The position numbers and the translations under genes were made by a program. DNA of 64,000 nt from NCBI GenBank assembly GCA_050290865.1, contig JBNKIW010000008.1, positions 1 to 64,000 of the forward strand, read 5' to 3'. The notes under the pieces are model-generated. The model was not told where the DNA came from. It worked only from the letters and a program-made list of their open reading frames with translations, and ran no database searches. Below, piece after piece: positions 17,584-25,669 of this stretch (position 1 is its first letter; each line of letters starts with the position of its first letter). The DNA is from JARRLC01 sp050290865. GTDB lineage: Bacteria; Pseudomonadota; Alphaproteobacteria; Rhizobiales; Rhodomicrobiaceae.

Positions 17584-18383
17584 CAAGAAGCATAATAACG
17601 ATGGCGCTCATCGCGGGGGCGCTGGTGGTGCTGGGGGAAAGTGCGGCTTACGCAGGCGCGTGGGTCCAGGAGAAAGGCAAGGGGCAGGCGATCGCCAATA
17701 TGCTTTATACGAAGAGCACGCACGAGTTCGACGCCAAGGGCCACCCGGTTCCGAGGCCGGATTATAATAAGATGGAAGCCGGGATACTCGTCGAATACGG
17801 CATCAGCGAGTGGCTGACGGGGATGATCCAGCCGGGGGCACGCGTCGCTTCGGTCGGCGATCCGGTGAGCGAGTCCACGGCGGGGCCGGGCTATCAGGAG
17901 ATTGGCGCCCGCGCGCGGCTGTGGTCGGACAAGAACGCGGTATTCTCCGTGCAGGCCCTGGGACGCATGCCGGGCGAGCACGACTCGCACAACGCGGCGG
18001 AGGTGGGCAATACCGATCCCGAGCTGGACCTCCGCGCCCTGGCCGGTCGCGGCTTCAGCATCGGCGCGTGGAAGGCGTTCGTCGATGGCCAACTCGCCTA
18101 TCGCATCCGCTTCGAGGAGCCGCCGAACGAGGTTCGCGTCGATCTGACCTTTGGTTTCCGGCCGGATCCGGCTCTCCTGTTCATGGTCCAGTCGTTCAAC
18201 ACCATCGCCGACGGCTCGGCCGAGGAGCCGTTCTACAATCAGCGCGAGCACAAGATCCAGCTCAGCGCAGTGTGGGACTTCCATCCAAAGTGGTCAGTGC
18301 AGTTTGGCGGCATCGCGACCGTCGCCGGCGCGCATGCGCTGTGCGAGCGGGGGATCGTGGCGGGCCTCTGGCGGCGTTGGTAG
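17580..18383 (+). CDS. Outer-membrane beta-barrel candidate, last gene of the exopolysaccharide operon
   Basis: Secreted protein of 267 residues: signal peptide (MTRSIITMALIAGALVVLG, cleavage near AYA-GA) followed by alternating hydrophobic and polar strands of barrel type, such as GILVEYGISEWLTGMIQPG, GARARLWSDKNAVFSVQAL and QLSAVWDFHPKWSVQFGG. It does not end in the classical C-terminal phenylalanine (last residues GLWRRW, tryptophan). The start overlaps the regulator stop (ATGA). It has no recognised domain. It could be a narrow export channel or an anchoring protein for the polymer; it is much shorter than BcsC. Confidence 0.65.
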   Translation: MTRSIITMALIAGALVVLGESAAYAGAWVQEKGKGQAIANMLYTKSTHEFDAKGHPVPRPDYNKMEAGILVEYGISEWLTGMIQPGARVASVGDPVSESTAGPGYQEIGARARLWSDKNAVFSVQALGRMPGEHDSHNAAEVGNTDPELDLRALAGRGFSIGAWKAFVDGQLAYRIRFEEPPNEVRVDLTFGFRPDPALLFMVQSFNTIADGSAEEPFYNQREHKIQLSAVWDFHPKWSVQFGGIATVAGAHALCERGIVAGLWRRW

Positions 18384-18417
18384 GCCGGTTTTGGGAGGAG
18401 CCGTGCCGCGCGGGGGC

Positions 18418-19068
18418 TCAGCTGCCGTTGCCGCGGACGGCGGCCTCCGGAAGCAGTGGCACGAAACGCACCGGGATCAGCTCCTGTCTCTTGATCCCGC
18501 CCTGCGTCCTGTCGAATTGGACCAGCCGTTGCAGTTCAGGCCGCTTGCCGAGGGGCGCGATCGTCCGCCCGCCCTCGCGTAACTGTTTCAGCAGGTCAAG
18601 CGGTGTCTCCGGCGCCGCCGCGGTGACGATGATACGGTCGAAAGCCTTCGGCTCCGGCCATCCGTGCGAGCCATCGCCGAGCGCCATGGTCACATTCTTG
18701 ATGCCGAGCCGCGCGAGGCGCTCCCTCGCATCCTGGCAAAGCGCTTCATGCCGCTCGACGCTGTAGACGTGACGGCAGAGCTGCGCCAGGATCGCGGTCT
18801 GCCAGCCCGAGCCGGTACCGATTTCCAGCACGTCGTGTGTGGGCAGCAGCGCCAGCCTCTCCGTCATATAGGCGACGACGAAGGGCTGCGAGATGGTCTG
18901 GCCGCAGGCGATCGGCAGAGCCCGGTCGAGATAGGCGCTGGGTGTGAAGGAAGGCGGCACGAACGGCTCGCGGGGCACGGTCTCCATCGCCTTGAGGACG
19001 CGGGGATCGCGGATGCCGCGCTTCCGCAACTGCGTGAGCAGTTCAGACCACTCGTTCGCGACGATCAT
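18418..19068 (-). CDS. pcm: Protein-L-isoaspartate O-methyltransferase
   Basis: Repair enzyme of 216 residues that methylates isoaspartyl residues with SAM. Family landmarks: VPREPFVPPSF, then ALPIACGQTISQPFVVAYM (the substrate-binding SQPF region) and motif I VLEIGTGSGWQTAILA. The ATG at 19068 gives the usual family length and has GGGA six to nine bases upstream; a GTG at 19104 is also in frame. It lies just downstream of surE on the same strand, a classic stationary-phase pair, and converges on the exopolysaccharide operon. Confidence 0.93.
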   Translation of the reverse strand: MIVANEWSELLTQLRKRGIRDPRVLKAMETVPREPFVPPSFTPSAYLDRALPIACGQTISQPFVVAYMTERLALLPTHDVLEIGTGSGWQTAILAQLCRHVYSVERHEALCQDARERLARLGIKNVTMALGDGSHGWPEPKAFDRIIVTAAAPETPLDLLKQLREGGRTIAPLGKRPELQRLVQFDRTQGGIKRQELIPVRFVPLLPEAAVRGNGS

Positions 19069-19182
19069 CTCATGTCCCGCGGATTGGCTCCGCGCTCCCG
19101 CCACTCAGGGCCGTGGGGCGAGGATCTCTGTTTTCCGGAGTATGCCCGGCCGAGGATAGCATCACGATGTTCCGGCCCGCCA

Positions 19183-19965
19183 TCACTTCTCCGGTGAGGC
19201 ACCGTCCCGCAGCGATGCCGCCAGCTCGCGGCAGGTCTCCAGGTGCGTCAGGTTGAGATAGAGCGGCGTTACCGAGATGAACCCCTCCTCGATCGCCCAC
19301 ATATCCGTTCCCTTTTCCAGTTCTGAGGCATGCGGGTTGAAGCCGAACCAGTAATAGGGCCGTCCGCGCGCATCCAGCCGGTCCACGACGCGCATGAAAT
19401 ACGGGTCGCGCTTGCCCTGCGCGGTCACCTCGATGCCCTTGACCGCCTCGGGGGAGCAGTCCGGAAAATTGACGTTCAGGAGAACGTTGTCCGGCCACCC
19501 GCGCGCCAGGAGTTTCTTGACCAGTGCGGCGCCGTGGTGCATCGGCGTTTCCCAATGGGCGTGGCCGGGGCGGCTGTAGTTCACGGCCAGGCTCATGGCG
19601 ATGGAGGGGACGCCGAGCAGCGTGCCCTCGATCGCTCCGGCGATGGTGCCGGAATAGGTTACGTCATCTGCGATGTTGGAGCCGAGATTCACGCCAGAGA
19701 GCACCAGATCCGGCTTCTGCTCGGCCAGAACGTGCTGCACGCCCATGATCACGCAGTCGGTCGGGGTGCCCTTGACGGCAAAGACGCGCTCGCTCAGTGT
19801 GCGAAGGCGCAAGGGCTCTTCCAGCGTGAGAGAATGGGCCGCACCGCTCTGGTCGGTCTCCGGCGCCACGACCCAGACGTCGTCGCTCAATTCGGACGCA
19901 ATCTGCTGGAGGGCGTCGAGCCCGGCCGCTTCGATGCCGTCGTCATTGGTGATGAGTATGCGCAT
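19183..19965 (-). CDS. surE: 5'/3'-nucleotidase SurE
   Basis: Metal-dependent nucleotidase of 260 residues, the normal size. The metal-binding opening MRILITNDDGIEAAGL carries the Asp-Asp pair, and SGVNLGSNIADDVTYSGTIA contains the conserved Asn and the catalytic-loop residues. An AGGAG site lies six bases before the ATG. It removes phosphate from nucleoside monophosphates and acts in survival under stress; here it is followed by pcm 114 bases downstream. Confidence 0.95.
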   Translation of the reverse strand: MRILITNDDGIEAAGLDALQQIASELSDDVWVVAPETDQSGAAHSLTLEEPLRLRTLSERVFAVKGTPTDCVIMGVQHVLAEQKPDLVLSGVNLGSNIADDVTYSGTIAGAIEGTLLGVPSIAMSLAVNYSRPGHAHWETPMHHGAALVKKLLARGWPDNVLLNVNFPDCSPEAVKGIEVTAQGKRDPYFMRVVDRLDARGRPYYWFGFNPHASELEKGTDMWAIEEGFISVTPLYLNLTHLETCRELAASLRDGASPEK

Positions 19966-20139
19966 TCATGCTCCTCTATGTCTTGCCAGGGGTCGGGCGG
20001 TCTCTCCCGCGTGTTCGCGAATAAACCCGTTCTTCACGTCTCGCGTGTTTCTATCGGCTGCCCGGCCAATCTCGCACCGCTCCAGGATCGCCATTTCAGG
20101 CCCGGACCGGCTCGGCTGGCAATTGCGGGGGTAAAATCA

Positions 20140-20583
20140 ATGTCTTACGTACCAGTCCATTTTTGCATTCTGACGGGCCTATTGCTCGCATTTTCGCCGG
20201 ACATCCTTTCCGCCGAAGGGGCGGCGGCGGTCGGCACCACGGGTGAAGTCCGCAGAGATGGCATCGCCTTCGGACACGCCGCCGGTTATGCGACCAAAGA
20301 AGCGGCATCGGCGGCCGCATTGCAAGCCTGCCGCGATTTCAGCCGTGCTCCGAGAGCCGCGGCGAACTGCCGCTTGGTAGCGACATTCTCGGGCGAGTGC
20401 TCGGCTCTCGCCAACGATCCCAAGCCAGGCACGCCCGGTACCGGCTGGGCGGTCGCCGCTGACGAGAAGACGGCGCGGGAACGCGCCCTTGCCGCTTGCC
20501 AGGCCATGGCGGGTGGGAACCGCGCGCAGTACTGCGCCGTGGAGAAGACGAAATGCGATGCCTTCAGGAATACGGCGCGCTGA
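20140..20583 (+). CDS. Secreted DUF4189-type cysteine-rich small protein
   Basis: Protein of 147 residues with a signal peptide (CILTGLLLAFSPDILSAEG). The mature part follows the DUF4189 pattern: a GIAFGHAAGYATKEAASAAA segment with a regularly spaced Cys pair (LQACRDF and NCRLVATFSGEC), then GTGWAVAADEKTARERALAAC and further cysteines near the end, probably forming disulfides in the periplasm. No function is established for the domain. It stands alone between surE (divergent) and the VOC gene (convergent). Confidence 0.7.
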   Translation: MSYVPVHFCILTGLLLAFSPDILSAEGAAAVGTTGEVRRDGIAFGHAAGYATKEAASAAALQACRDFSRAPRAAANCRLVATFSGECSALANDPKPGTPGTGWAVAADEKTARERALAACQAMAGGNRAQYCAVEKTKCDAFRNTAR

Positions 20584-20611
20584 CATGGGCGGTGTGCCGT
20601 GCCTCCAGGCG

Positions 20612-21052
20612 TCATTCTCCCGGAATGACCCGGCCATCCTCGGCAATCCGCCAGAACGGATTGTAGGCCACCTCCCACGCGTGGCCGTCCGGATCGCGGA
20701 AATAGCCTGAATATCCGCCCCAGAACACCTTTTCCGGTGGCTTGAGGATGGTGGTGGCGCCCGCCTTGCGCAGCTTCGCGAATACCTCGTCGACCTCCGC
20801 CTCCGAGCGCGTATTGTAGGCAAGCGCGAAGCCACGATAGGGCGGCAGCTCCGTGCTGGCGGTTTTCATGTCCTCGGCCGCCGCGTCATGCGGGTAGAGG
20901 GCGAGCATGAGGCCGCCGAGGTCGAAGAACACGATGTTGGGATTGTTGTCGATGGCTTTCCAGCCGATGACACCGGTGTAGAATGCCTTTGCGCGGGTAA
21001 GGTCGCCAACGCCGAGCGTGATCAGGCTCAGGCGTTGCTCAAGAATGCTCAT
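20612..21052 (-). CDS. VOC family protein (glyoxalase/bleomycin-resistance fold)
   Basis: Protein of 146 residues with the two beta-alpha-beta-beta-beta modules of the vicinal oxygen chelate fold. The opening (LSLITLGVGDLTRAKAFYTG) and closing (GYSGYFRDPDGHAWEVAYNP) match the group often labelled glyoxalase. The final Glu and the central region hold possible metal ligands, but the first-position His is replaced by Thr (SLITLGV), so classical glyoxalase I chemistry is uncertain. Substrate unknown. Confidence 0.8.
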   Translation of the reverse strand: MSILEQRLSLITLGVGDLTRAKAFYTGVIGWKAIDNNPNIVFFDLGGLMLALYPHDAAAEDMKTASTELPPYRGFALAYNTRSEAEVDEVFAKLRKAGATTILKPPEKVFWGGYSGYFRDPDGHAWEVAYNPFWRIAEDGRVIPGE

Positions 21053-21285
21053 GAGGTGTCTCCGCTATATGCCACCGCGCCCGGCAACCGGCCGGATGAA
21101 CGAGCCAGATGCTGCCCGTAAAGGCCGCCGTAACTATGGCGGGTTAGGGTTCTCCCCTACACACGAGGAGAAGCGCCTTGCCACGTCTCAAGATACTGGA
21201 CTGGATCGTATCCTATTTCGCCGATTTTCCAGTGGCCGTCGCCACGCTCTGCCTGTTGCGGCGGTAGCGGCAGGGAGCGTTTTCG

Positions 21286-22059
21286 CTATTCCGAAAAGGT
21301 CAGCCGCGCCTCGCCGATCGCTTCGATGGCCGCCACCACCTCGCTTGGCTCCGGCACCTTGACGAGCCCGCACAGGCTGCCCGTCGTGACGATCTGCCCC
21401 GCCTTCAGGCCGCCGAGCCGGTCGCATTGCGCATTGGCGTAGTCTTCGAGCGGCTTGAGCGGATCGGCGTTGGGATGGCCCCCGGCCGCGTCGTGCACCG
21501 TTTTCTCGCCGATGGTGAGCGTGGCGCGCAACTGCGTCAGGTCGAGATGCCGCCAGTCCTCCACCTCGGCCCCGGCGACATAGCCCGCATTCATGAAATT
21601 GTCGGCGATGCGCACCGGGAACGGCGCGGCGTCGTGATCGACGATGCGGCTGCCCACGATCTCGATCCCGGTGAGCACAGCGGCAATGGCGTCCATGATT
21701 TCGGCGCGGGCGTAGGGCTGGCCCGGCCGCGGCGGCAGATCGCGCCCAAGCCTGACCGCGATTTCCGGCTCCACGCCCCAGACGCCGCCCCGCCGCATCG
21801 GCAGCCGCGCGCCGGTTCTCTCCATGTAGGCGCCGAACAGGGGAGCGGCGAAGGGTACACCCTCAGGCGAGAAGCCCACTTTCCAGCCTGCCACCTCCGC
21901 ACCGAGCGCCTCGGTGACGGCGGCCTGTACCTGCATGGCTTCATCCATGGTCGCCGGAAGCGAGCCCGCTGCCTCGACGGCGGGAAACGGTGCGACATGG
22001 GCCGCGGCGAGCGCGGATGCAAAGGTGGCGAAGGGAGACGCGCCGGATGCTGCGTTCAT
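21286..22059 (-). CDS. 2-keto-4-pentenoate hydratase family protein (FAH superfamily)
   Basis: Protein of 257 residues related to MhpD/hydratase-decarboxylases of meta-cleavage pathways. Evidence: AEVAGWKVGFSPEGV, GVWGVEPEIAVRLGRDLPP (metal-binding Glu pair), VLTGIEIVGSRIVD and the end segment GQIVTTGSLCGLVKVPEP. The ATG at 22059 is chosen for family length and an AGGAAA site upstream. No other catabolic gene is adjacent, so its pathway is not clear. Confidence 0.82.
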   Translation of the reverse strand: MNAASGASPFATFASALAAAHVAPFPAVEAAGSLPATMDEAMQVQAAVTEALGAEVAGWKVGFSPEGVPFAAPLFGAYMERTGARLPMRRGGVWGVEPEIAVRLGRDLPPRPGQPYARAEIMDAIAAVLTGIEIVGSRIVDHDAAPFPVRIADNFMNAGYVAGAEVEDWRHLDLTQLRATLTIGEKTVHDAAGGHPNADPLKPLEDYANAQCDRLGGLKAGQIVTTGSLCGLVKVPEPSEVVAAIEAIGEARLTFSE

Positions 22060-22133
22060 GATCGCTTTCCTGAACGGTTGTTGCTGGCCGCCCTCTATAG
22101 GGCGCTTCCCGGCTCCGGGCCAGCCGAAATATG

Positions 22134-22916
22134 TCACGCGCCTCCGCTGCCGGCGATGGACCAGGGGACGGTGACCCGCGCGCCGCCCGCCTCGAAGGTC
22201 AGCGCCTCGACGTGGAAGACGCGCCGCAGCAGATCGGGCGTCAGCGCTTCGGCGGGCGGGCCGTAGGCCGCCACGGTGCCGCGATCGAGCACGAGAACAC
22301 GGTCGGCGAAACGCGTGGCGAGCGTCAGATCGTGGCCGACGGCGATGACCAGATCGCCCGTCCTGGCCTTTTCCGCGAGGATCGACATAACGCCGAGTTG
22401 ATGCGCCGGATCAAGCGCAGCGACCGGCTCGTCGGCCAGGAGAACGGGCGAGCGGACGGCCAGCGCCCGCGCCAGCATCACCCGCGCCCGCTCGCCGCCG
22501 GACAGTTCGGTGACGGGGCGGTGGGCGAAGGTGTCCGCCTCCACCGCTGCGAGTGCGGCATCGATGGCGGCGTTATCCGTTTCGTCAAGCCGGGCGAGGC
22601 TGGAGGCGAAGGGCGCCCGCCCGATGGCAACCACGTCGCGGGCGGGGATGGGCCAGTGCGCCACATGTCCCTGCGGCAGATAGGCCAGAAGTTGCGCCCG
22701 GCGGTGCGGGGACATCGCCGCCAGGCTCGCGTCCTCCCACAGAATGCTGCCTGAAAAGGGGACGAGGCTGGCCGCGGCCCGCAGAAGCGTCGTTTTCCCC
22801 GCCCCGTTCGGTCCGGCGATCATGATCAGTTTGCCGCGCCGCGCTTCGAAACTCACGCTTTGAAGGACAGCGCGCCCGCCGATCGCGACAGAGAGATTCT
22901 CGATTTTCAGCGTCAC
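22134..22916 (-). CDS. ABC transporter ATP-binding protein, iron-siderophore/heme/cobalamin type
   Basis: ATPase of 260 residues. Walker A is GPNGAGKTTLL, the signature is ELSGGERARVMLARAL, and Walker B is PVLLADEPVAALDPAHQ, followed by the H-loop (AVGHDLTLA). The family fits FecE, HmuV and BtuD; the wording of the signature is closest to the heme-type HmuV. It starts four bases after the permease stop, so both are co-translated. No binding protein or TonB receptor is in the window, so the ligand cannot be fixed. Confidence 0.9.
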   Translation of the reverse strand: MTLKIENLSVAIGGRAVLQSVSFEARRGKLIMIAGPNGAGKTTLLRAAASLVPFSGSILWEDASLAAMSPHRRAQLLAYLPQGHVAHWPIPARDVVAIGRAPFASSLARLDETDNAAIDAALAAVEADTFAHRPVTELSGGERARVMLARALAVRSPVLLADEPVAALDPAHQLGVMSILAEKARTGDLVIAVGHDLTLATRFADRVLVLDRGTVAAYGPPAEALTPDLLRRVFHVEALTFEAGGARVTVPWSIAGSGGA

Positions 22917-22919
22917 GCC

Positions 22920-23933
22920 TCAACCTCCGTGCACCTGCAACAGATCGCGCCCACGCTGCTTCAGCACCAGCCAGATGAAGAAGGGCACGCCGATAAGGGA
23001 GGTGAGCACGCCGATGCGGATTTCGCTCGTCGCCGGGATGAGGCGCGAAGCGCAGTCCGCCGCCAGCACCAGGCCCGAGCCCGCGAGCATTGCGGGGATG
23101 TGCACGCGTGCCGGGTCGTGGCCGACGAGGGGGCGGACCAGATGCGGCGTGATCAGGCCGACGAAACCGATGACGCCGGTCACAGCCACGGCGCCCCCCA
23201 CGCCGAGAGCCACGCCGCAGACGGTGACGAGACGCAGCCGCGCCAGATCGACGCCGGACGTGCGCGCGACATCCTCGCCGAGCGTGAGCGCCCGCAATTG
23301 CCCGCGCATGGCGAGCAGGAGCGCCCAGGCCAAGCCCAGAAACGGTGCCGCCATGGCGACGTGGCGGAAGCTGCGGTCTTCGAGCGAGCCGAGCAGCCAG
23401 AAGGCGATTTCCAGCGCGGCGTAGGGGTTGGGTGCGAGATTGAGCGCCAGGGACACAGCGGACCCGGCAAGGCTGGACAGGGCCATGCCCGCGAGCAGGA
23501 GCGTCAGCATGCTTGCTTCGCGCCCGGCAAGCGCCAGGAGCGCCCAGACCGAGGCGAGCGCGGCCAGCATTGCCGCGACCGGCAGGCCGAAGGACAAAGC
23601 GTCCGCCAGTCCGGTGCTGATGGCGAAGACCGCGCCGAAAGCCGCGGCTCCCGGTGCCCCGAACACCGATGGCGCGGCCAATGGATTGCGCACGAGGCCC
23701 TGCAGCCCCGCCCCGCCCAGCGCCAGCGTCGCGCCGACGAGCGCGGCGAGAATGGCGCGCGGCAGGCGCAGCTCCTGCACGATGAGGATATCGACCGGGT
23801 CGCCTTGTCCCATCAGCGCGAGCGCGACTGTCGCGGGCGGAAGCCGCACCGGGCCCAGCGCCAGCGAGGCGACGAACAACAGGGCCGCGAGCGTGGCGAG
23901 AGCGGGGATGAGGGGGATGCGCGTCGCTTTCAT
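22920..23933 (-). CDS. FecCD-family ABC transporter permease
   Basis: Integral membrane permease of 337 residues with about nine helices. Family landmarks: RLPRAILAALVGATLALGGA, GLQGLVRNPLAAPSVFG (conserved in all FecCD permeases), and near the end FVGLITPHLVRPLVGHDP with the coupling-helix glycines. Start is uncertain: ATG at 23933, 23951 or 23993; the first gives the usual N-terminus. It would import an iron chelate, heme or cobalamin with the ATPase downstream. Confidence 0.9.
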   Translation of the reverse strand: MKATRIPLIPALATLAALLFVASLALGPVRLPPATVALALMGQGDPVDILIVQELRLPRAILAALVGATLALGGAGLQGLVRNPLAAPSVFGAPGAAAFGAVFAISTGLADALSFGLPVAAMLAALASVWALLALAGREASMLTLLLAGMALSSLAGSAVSLALNLAPNPYAALEIAFWLLGSLEDRSFRHVAMAAPFLGLAWALLLAMRGQLRALTLGEDVARTSGVDLARLRLVTVCGVALGVGGAVAVTGVIGFVGLITPHLVRPLVGHDPARVHIPAMLAGSGLVLAADCASRLIPATSEIRIGVLTSLIGVPFFIWLVLKQRGRDLLQVHGG

Positions 23934-24086
23934 GCGGCTCTGATAGAGCATGACAGGCCCGGTGGAAACCGCTATCCGGGCTGGGAACGGCAATCCCCGG
24001 GGGTGCTGCGGCGCTTCGTTTCATTTGAAACCCGCGGCTAGAGGCGTTACCACTATGCGCCTGGAGCATGGGAGGACGATCGGGCG

Positions 24087-25109
24087 ATGGGTGAGCCTTG
24101 CGCGATGGAAACGGCCGAACCGGCCGGTGAAAACAGCCGGGGCCGCAGCGCGGCCATTGACGCGGCACGCCGCACGATCGATGTGGAAATCGGCGGCCTC
24201 ACCGCCTTGAAATCGTCCATCGGCGATGGCCTGGGTGCACCGCTCGCCCGCGCGGTGGACTTGATTTATGCCGCGGAAGGCCGCGTGATCGTCACCGGTC
24301 TCGGCAAGAGCGGGCATATCGGCCAGAAGATCGCAGCGACGATGGCGTCCACCGGCACGCCTGCGTTTTTCGTCCATCCGAGCGAGGCCAGCCACGGCGA
24401 TCTCGGCATGATCACCCGCGACGACGTCATCCTGGCGCTGTCCTGGTCGGGCGAGACGGTCGAGTTGCGCAACATCATCACCTATTCGCGCCGGTTCGCG
24501 GTGCCGCTGATCGCGCTGACATCGCGGGAGAGGAGCGCGCTCGGCGCCGCCTCGGATGTCGTGCTGAAGCTGCCCGCCGCGCAGGAAGCCTGTCCGCACG
24601 GCCTCGCGCCGACGACCTCCACGACCATGCAACTCGTCATGGGCGACTGTCTGGCGCTGGCGCTTCTGGAGCGGCGGGGCTTCAGCGCCGCGGACTTCAA
24701 GGTGTTCCACCCGGGCGGCCAGCTCGGCGCCTCGCTGAAATATGCGAGCGAGATCATGCATGCCGGCGACCGGCTGCCGCTCGCCCTCGCGACGGCGAGC
24801 ATGAGCGAGGCGCTGGTCACCATGACGGAGAAGAGTTTCGGCTGCCTCGGCGTGGTGGACGGCGACGGACGGCTGATCGGCATCATCACCGATGGCGACC
24901 TGCGCCGCAACATGGAGCCGCGCCTCCTTGAGGCGAAGGTTGCGGACATCATGACACGGACACCGAAGACGATTGGGCCTCAGACGCTGGTGAGCGCGAC
25001 GCTCGCCATGATCAATCAATCCGAGATCACCGCAATTTTCGTGGTGGAAGACGGCAGGCCCGTCGGGATCATCCACGTTCACGATCTGCTGCGCAGCGGC
25101 GTGGCGTAG
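24087..25109 (+). CDS. kdsD: Arabinose-5-phosphate isomerase KdsD (KpsF/GutQ family)
   Basis: Enzyme of 340 residues that makes arabinose-5-phosphate from ribulose-5-phosphate for KDO and LPS synthesis. A SIS domain (about 45-185) includes VIVTGLGKSGHIGQKIAATM and ALSWSGETVELRNII, and the family loop LAPTTSTTMQLVMGDCLA follows. Two CBS repeats (about 215-335) hold GVVDGDGRLIGIITDGDLRR and VVEDGRPVGIIHVHDLLR. GGGAGGA lies ten bases before the ATG. Confidence 0.93.
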   Translation: MGEPCAMETAEPAGENSRGRSAAIDAARRTIDVEIGGLTALKSSIGDGLGAPLARAVDLIYAAEGRVIVTGLGKSGHIGQKIAATMASTGTPAFFVHPSEASHGDLGMITRDDVILALSWSGETVELRNIITYSRRFAVPLIALTSRERSALGAASDVVLKLPAAQEACPHGLAPTTSTTMQLVMGDCLALALLERRGFSAADFKVFHPGGQLGASLKYASEIMHAGDRLPLALATASMSEALVTMTEKSFGCLGVVDGDGRLIGIITDGDLRRNMEPRLLEAKVADIMTRTPKTIGPQTLVSATLAMINQSEITAIFVVEDGRPVGIIHVHDLLRSGVA

Positions 25110-25120
25110 CGCTGTGGAAT

Positions 25121-25138
25121 GCCGCCGCGCGCGGCGGC
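25121..25138. terminator. Perfect GC palindrome after kdsD (candidate terminator)
   Basis: An 18-base perfect palindrome, GCCGCCGCG then CGCGGCGGC, begins 12 bases after the kdsD stop. It has no loop spacer and no T-run, so it may act as a 3' end hairpin or as a protein site. Confidence 0.4.
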
Positions 25139-25235
25139 GCAATGATGTACCCCGCTCGCCTCAAGAGCCAAAGATCCGGTCTTATCCAGCCCACTCCACG
25201 GGGGCAGCGCTGGCCATACGCTACCCGCTCGAAAT

Positions 25236-25508
25236 TCAAAATAGCCCAATTCTCTGGCCGGCCGTGACTTTCACTGCGTCACGCATGGAACCGAGCGGCA
25301 TTTCGCGATTGCCCGACGAACCGATCCGGACCGGATGGTCACCCGGCGCGTTGGCGATCACGGCCTGCTTGAGGTCACGCAACCACGGACCGACCGGCGG
25401 TCCCAGCTCCGCCAGCCTGTTCTTCCAGACATTGACATGTGCGGTCTCCTCGACCGCGAAAGGCATATATTGCGTGCGATGGTAGGGTAGAGATGTGGCG
25501 TGGGGCTA
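25236..25508 (-). pseudogene. Remnant of an MBL-fold metallo-hydrolase (ribonuclease Z-like) gene
   Basis: An open stretch of about 90 codons, closed by stops on both sides, reads HATSLPYHRTQYMPFAVEET, then NVWKNRLAELGPPVGPWLRD and ends AGQRIGLF. I recognise this as the middle of MBL-fold hydrolases of the RNase Z group, which are about 300 residues long; both the metal-binding N-terminal and the C-terminal parts are missing. It sits between kdsD and the AT-rich sulfoacetate genes and fits a gene broken by insertion. No second half is visible within the window. Confidence 0.5.
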
Positions 25509-25669
25509 TCGTCCGTCGGCACCAGAAACGCTCTTGCCGCCGCCGTTTGGTCTGTCCTACGCTATGCTCCGGCCGGTCCAAACGCCAGCGGATGAGTACG
25601 GGGTTCTAACCTACAAGCTGGCATCACGATGAGGGGCAGACCGATGACCGGTCGGCGGTGAACAACGAT

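Noticed and set aside
25486..25623. Plus-strand tail of about 45 codons before sauS (ends TPADEYGVLTYKLASR)
   Set aside because: It could be the end of another broken gene, but it has no start, no recognised family and overlaps the MBL remnant; too weak to call.
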